NCBI GenBank assembly: GCA_016938675.1
Contig: JAFGUF010000027.1
Coordinates: 124,001-188,000 of the forward strand
Direction: 5' to 3'
Origin: Clostridia bacterium
GTDB lineage: Bacteria; Bacillota; Clostridia; Christensenellales; UMGS416
DNA length: 64,000 nt
Shown here: in pieces, positions 63,012 through 64,000 of the stretch
How positions within the stretch are numbered: the first letter of the stretch is position 1
How the letters are laid out: the number at the start of each line of letters is the position of its first letter
The notes under the pieces: generated by a model
What the model was told of the DNA's origin: nothing
Database searches by the model: none
What the model saw: only the letters and a program-made list of their open reading frames with translations
Translations under genes and position numbers: made by a program

Positions 63012-63872
63012 TAATTTGACGGACTTTGCTTTGCGGTATTCAAGATATGTGTTAAGCAGCTGTGCGAGTAATATAAGCGACATTCCAAAGAACGCGTAAA
63101 CAGTAGGCTTTTCGCTCAGAAGGATGAACACCCAAATAGGGTTTAGAACAGGCTCTATCAAAGTTAATATGCTGGCATCTAAAGATGTCACTTTTTTTCT
63201 GCCTTCATAAAAGAACACATATGATATTCCAATCTGAACAATTCCCAGAATTGCAAGGCAGAGAATGCTCTTTAAATCTGTAGGGTAGAGCACATTTTTC
63301 CACGGAACTACTATTGCCGCAAAAGGAACTATTAGAATGTTTAGCAGAGCAGTCAGCCCTATTCCGCTTATTCCGTAGTCAAAGCCAAAAAGGTAAATAA
63401 CAAAAGCGAAGGCTATTCCGCTGACCAGCGCAAGCAGATTTCCTGACATGTTGCTGCCCGTTACAGGCTCCAGCAGAAAAGAAATAATACCCAGCAGTAT
63501 CAAAATCATAGGAACAACTTTCCTTGTATCAAGCTTTTTTCTGTAGAGCCAGAGGCCAAGAAATAGAAAAAGCGGCGAGGAATACTGTATAGCGATGGCG
63601 TTGGCGGCAGCAGTCAGCTTTGTTGATATAACGAATGTCGTTAAGCATGTACTGTAGCTTAAGCTTAAGAAGATAAGTTTCTTTATGTTTTTGATCTTTT
63701 TAAATCGTATAAAAGGAGAAAGAAAAACTCCGGCGATTGCGCTTCGGCCTAATGCGATAAAGGCAGGGCTTGCATCAATATTTTTAATTAAAAAACCGCC
63801 CATACTCCATATGACCGCTGCAATAAATATATATAGTCTGCCTAGATTTTTTTCTCTTGTTTCATTGTTCAT
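63003..63872 (-). CDS. EamA/DMT-family transporter
   Basis: 289 residues from the ATG at 63872. Ten membrane helices in two EamA repeats; IAAVIWSMGGFLIKNI and the second-repeat start are typical. It exports or imports small metabolites; substrate unknown. It has no SD; a good -10 lies 7 bases before the start. Confidence 0.88.
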   Translation of the reverse strand: MNNETREKNLGRLYIFIAAVIWSMGGFLIKNIDASPAFIALGRSAIAGVFLSPFIRFKKIKNIKKLIFLSLSYSTCLTTFVISTKLTAAANAIAIQYSSPLFLFLGLWLYRKKLDTRKVVPMILILLGIISFLLEPVTGSNMSGNLLALVSGIAFAFVIYLFGFDYGISGIGLTALLNILIVPFAAIVVPWKNVLYPTDLKSILCLAILGIVQIGISYVFFYEGRKKVTSLDASILTLIEPVLNPIWVFILLSEKPTVYAFFGMSLILLAQLLNTYLEYRKAKSVKLSG

Positions 63873-63879
63873 TTCAGCG

Positions 63880-63908
63880 ATTATATCATGTGCAGTGCCT
63901 TTGCGCAA
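63880..63908 (-). promoter_or_regulatory. Promoter of the DMT transporter gene, leaderless type
   Basis: On the minus strand TTGCGC (63908-63903), 17-base spacer, TATAAT (63885-63880), then 7 bases (CGCTGAA) and the ATG. Confidence 0.75.
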
Positions 63909-63912
63909 TATA

Positions 63913-63941
63913 TTGAAAGAGCTATTTTAATTTGATATACT
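63913..63941 (+). promoter_or_regulatory. Promoter of the gene starting at 63976
   Basis: TTGAAA (63913-63918), 17-base spacer, TATACT (63936-63941), divergent from the transporter promoter. Confidence 0.78.
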
Positions 63942-63975
63942 AATATTGCACGCGTCATGGAAAAGAGGAAACAAA

Positions 63976-64000
63976 ATGAATAAAAAAATTACAATAATTG
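63976..64000 (+). CDS. Start of a further gene, cut by the window end
   Basis: AGAGGAA followed by ATG and the codons for MNKKITII. Own promoter upstream. Too short to assign. Confidence 0.65.

Overview
The window comes from the chromosome of an AT-rich, strictly anaerobic, Gram-positive-type bacterium, most likely a member of the Clostridia. The evidence is an NADH-linked [FeFe] hydrogenase pair, a glycyl-radical activase, a small-type SRP RNA, a class B sortase, sigma-A promoters, strong Shine-Dalgarno (SD) sites and no outer-membrane genes. It is core chromosome: I see no phage, insertion sequence, CRISPR array or conjugative module. One tRNA and one SRP RNA are clear.

Layout. 1-3.2 kb: hydB (5' end cut by the window) and hydA. 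3.2-11.0 kb: a secreted subtilisin, a membrane-anchored NlpC/P60 hydrolase, a large protein ending in a degenerate phosphodiester-glycosidase domain, and a short MutS2. 11.1-11.5 kb: two structured RNA elements upstream of mutS2, one driven by a perfect sigma-A promoter and ending in a terminator. 11.5-15.4 kb: a 41-residue membrane protein, secG, rpmE, yqhQ-like, prmC and prfA. 15.7-21.3 kb: zinc-ribbon, TPR and polytopic membrane proteins. 21.4-22.1 kb: L21 leader, rplU and rpmA. 22.2-30.7 kb: accessory genes (CPBP protease, MATE pump, phosphatase, GNAT, MerR regulator, radical-SAM activase, nitroreductase, reductase), an ORF remnant and a frameshifted kinase.

30.8-45.6 kb is the replication-origin neighbourhood: tRNA-Arg, two parS sites, prmA, mtaB, parA, parB, deoC, an oriC with DnaA boxes, dnaA, dnaN, recF, ispE, recA with a LexA-like box, a SpoVB/MurJ-type flippase, mazG and hup. 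The usual gyrB/gyrA and rpmH-rnpA-yidC-mnmG neighbours are missing. 45.6-50.6 kb: an amidase, then an FHA-FtsW-PBP operon in which the PBP has lost all three penicillin-binding catalytic motifs, then a lipoprotein. 50.7-54.5 kb: SRP RNA, sortase B, yebC, a candidate 6S-like RNA, a Nudix hydrolase and a lipoprotein esterase. 54.6-64 kb: acyltransferase, a protein with a Cys/His-rich tail, metallophosphoesterase, AIM24-like protein, serS, serA-serC, a small unknown, a DMT transporter, and the first codons of a further gene.

Regulation. Several genes (4856, 17077, 8966 minus, 63872 minus) have a good -10 box only 6-8 bases before the start codon and little or no SD sequence, which suggests leaderless transcripts. 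The best leads are the inactive PBP paired with an intact SEDS protein, the two uncharacterised RNA candidates, the leaderless-type promoters, the Cys/His tail and an inverted pair of perfect DnaA boxes about 24 kb from dnaA. All functional calls rest on reading motifs by eye; no database search was run.
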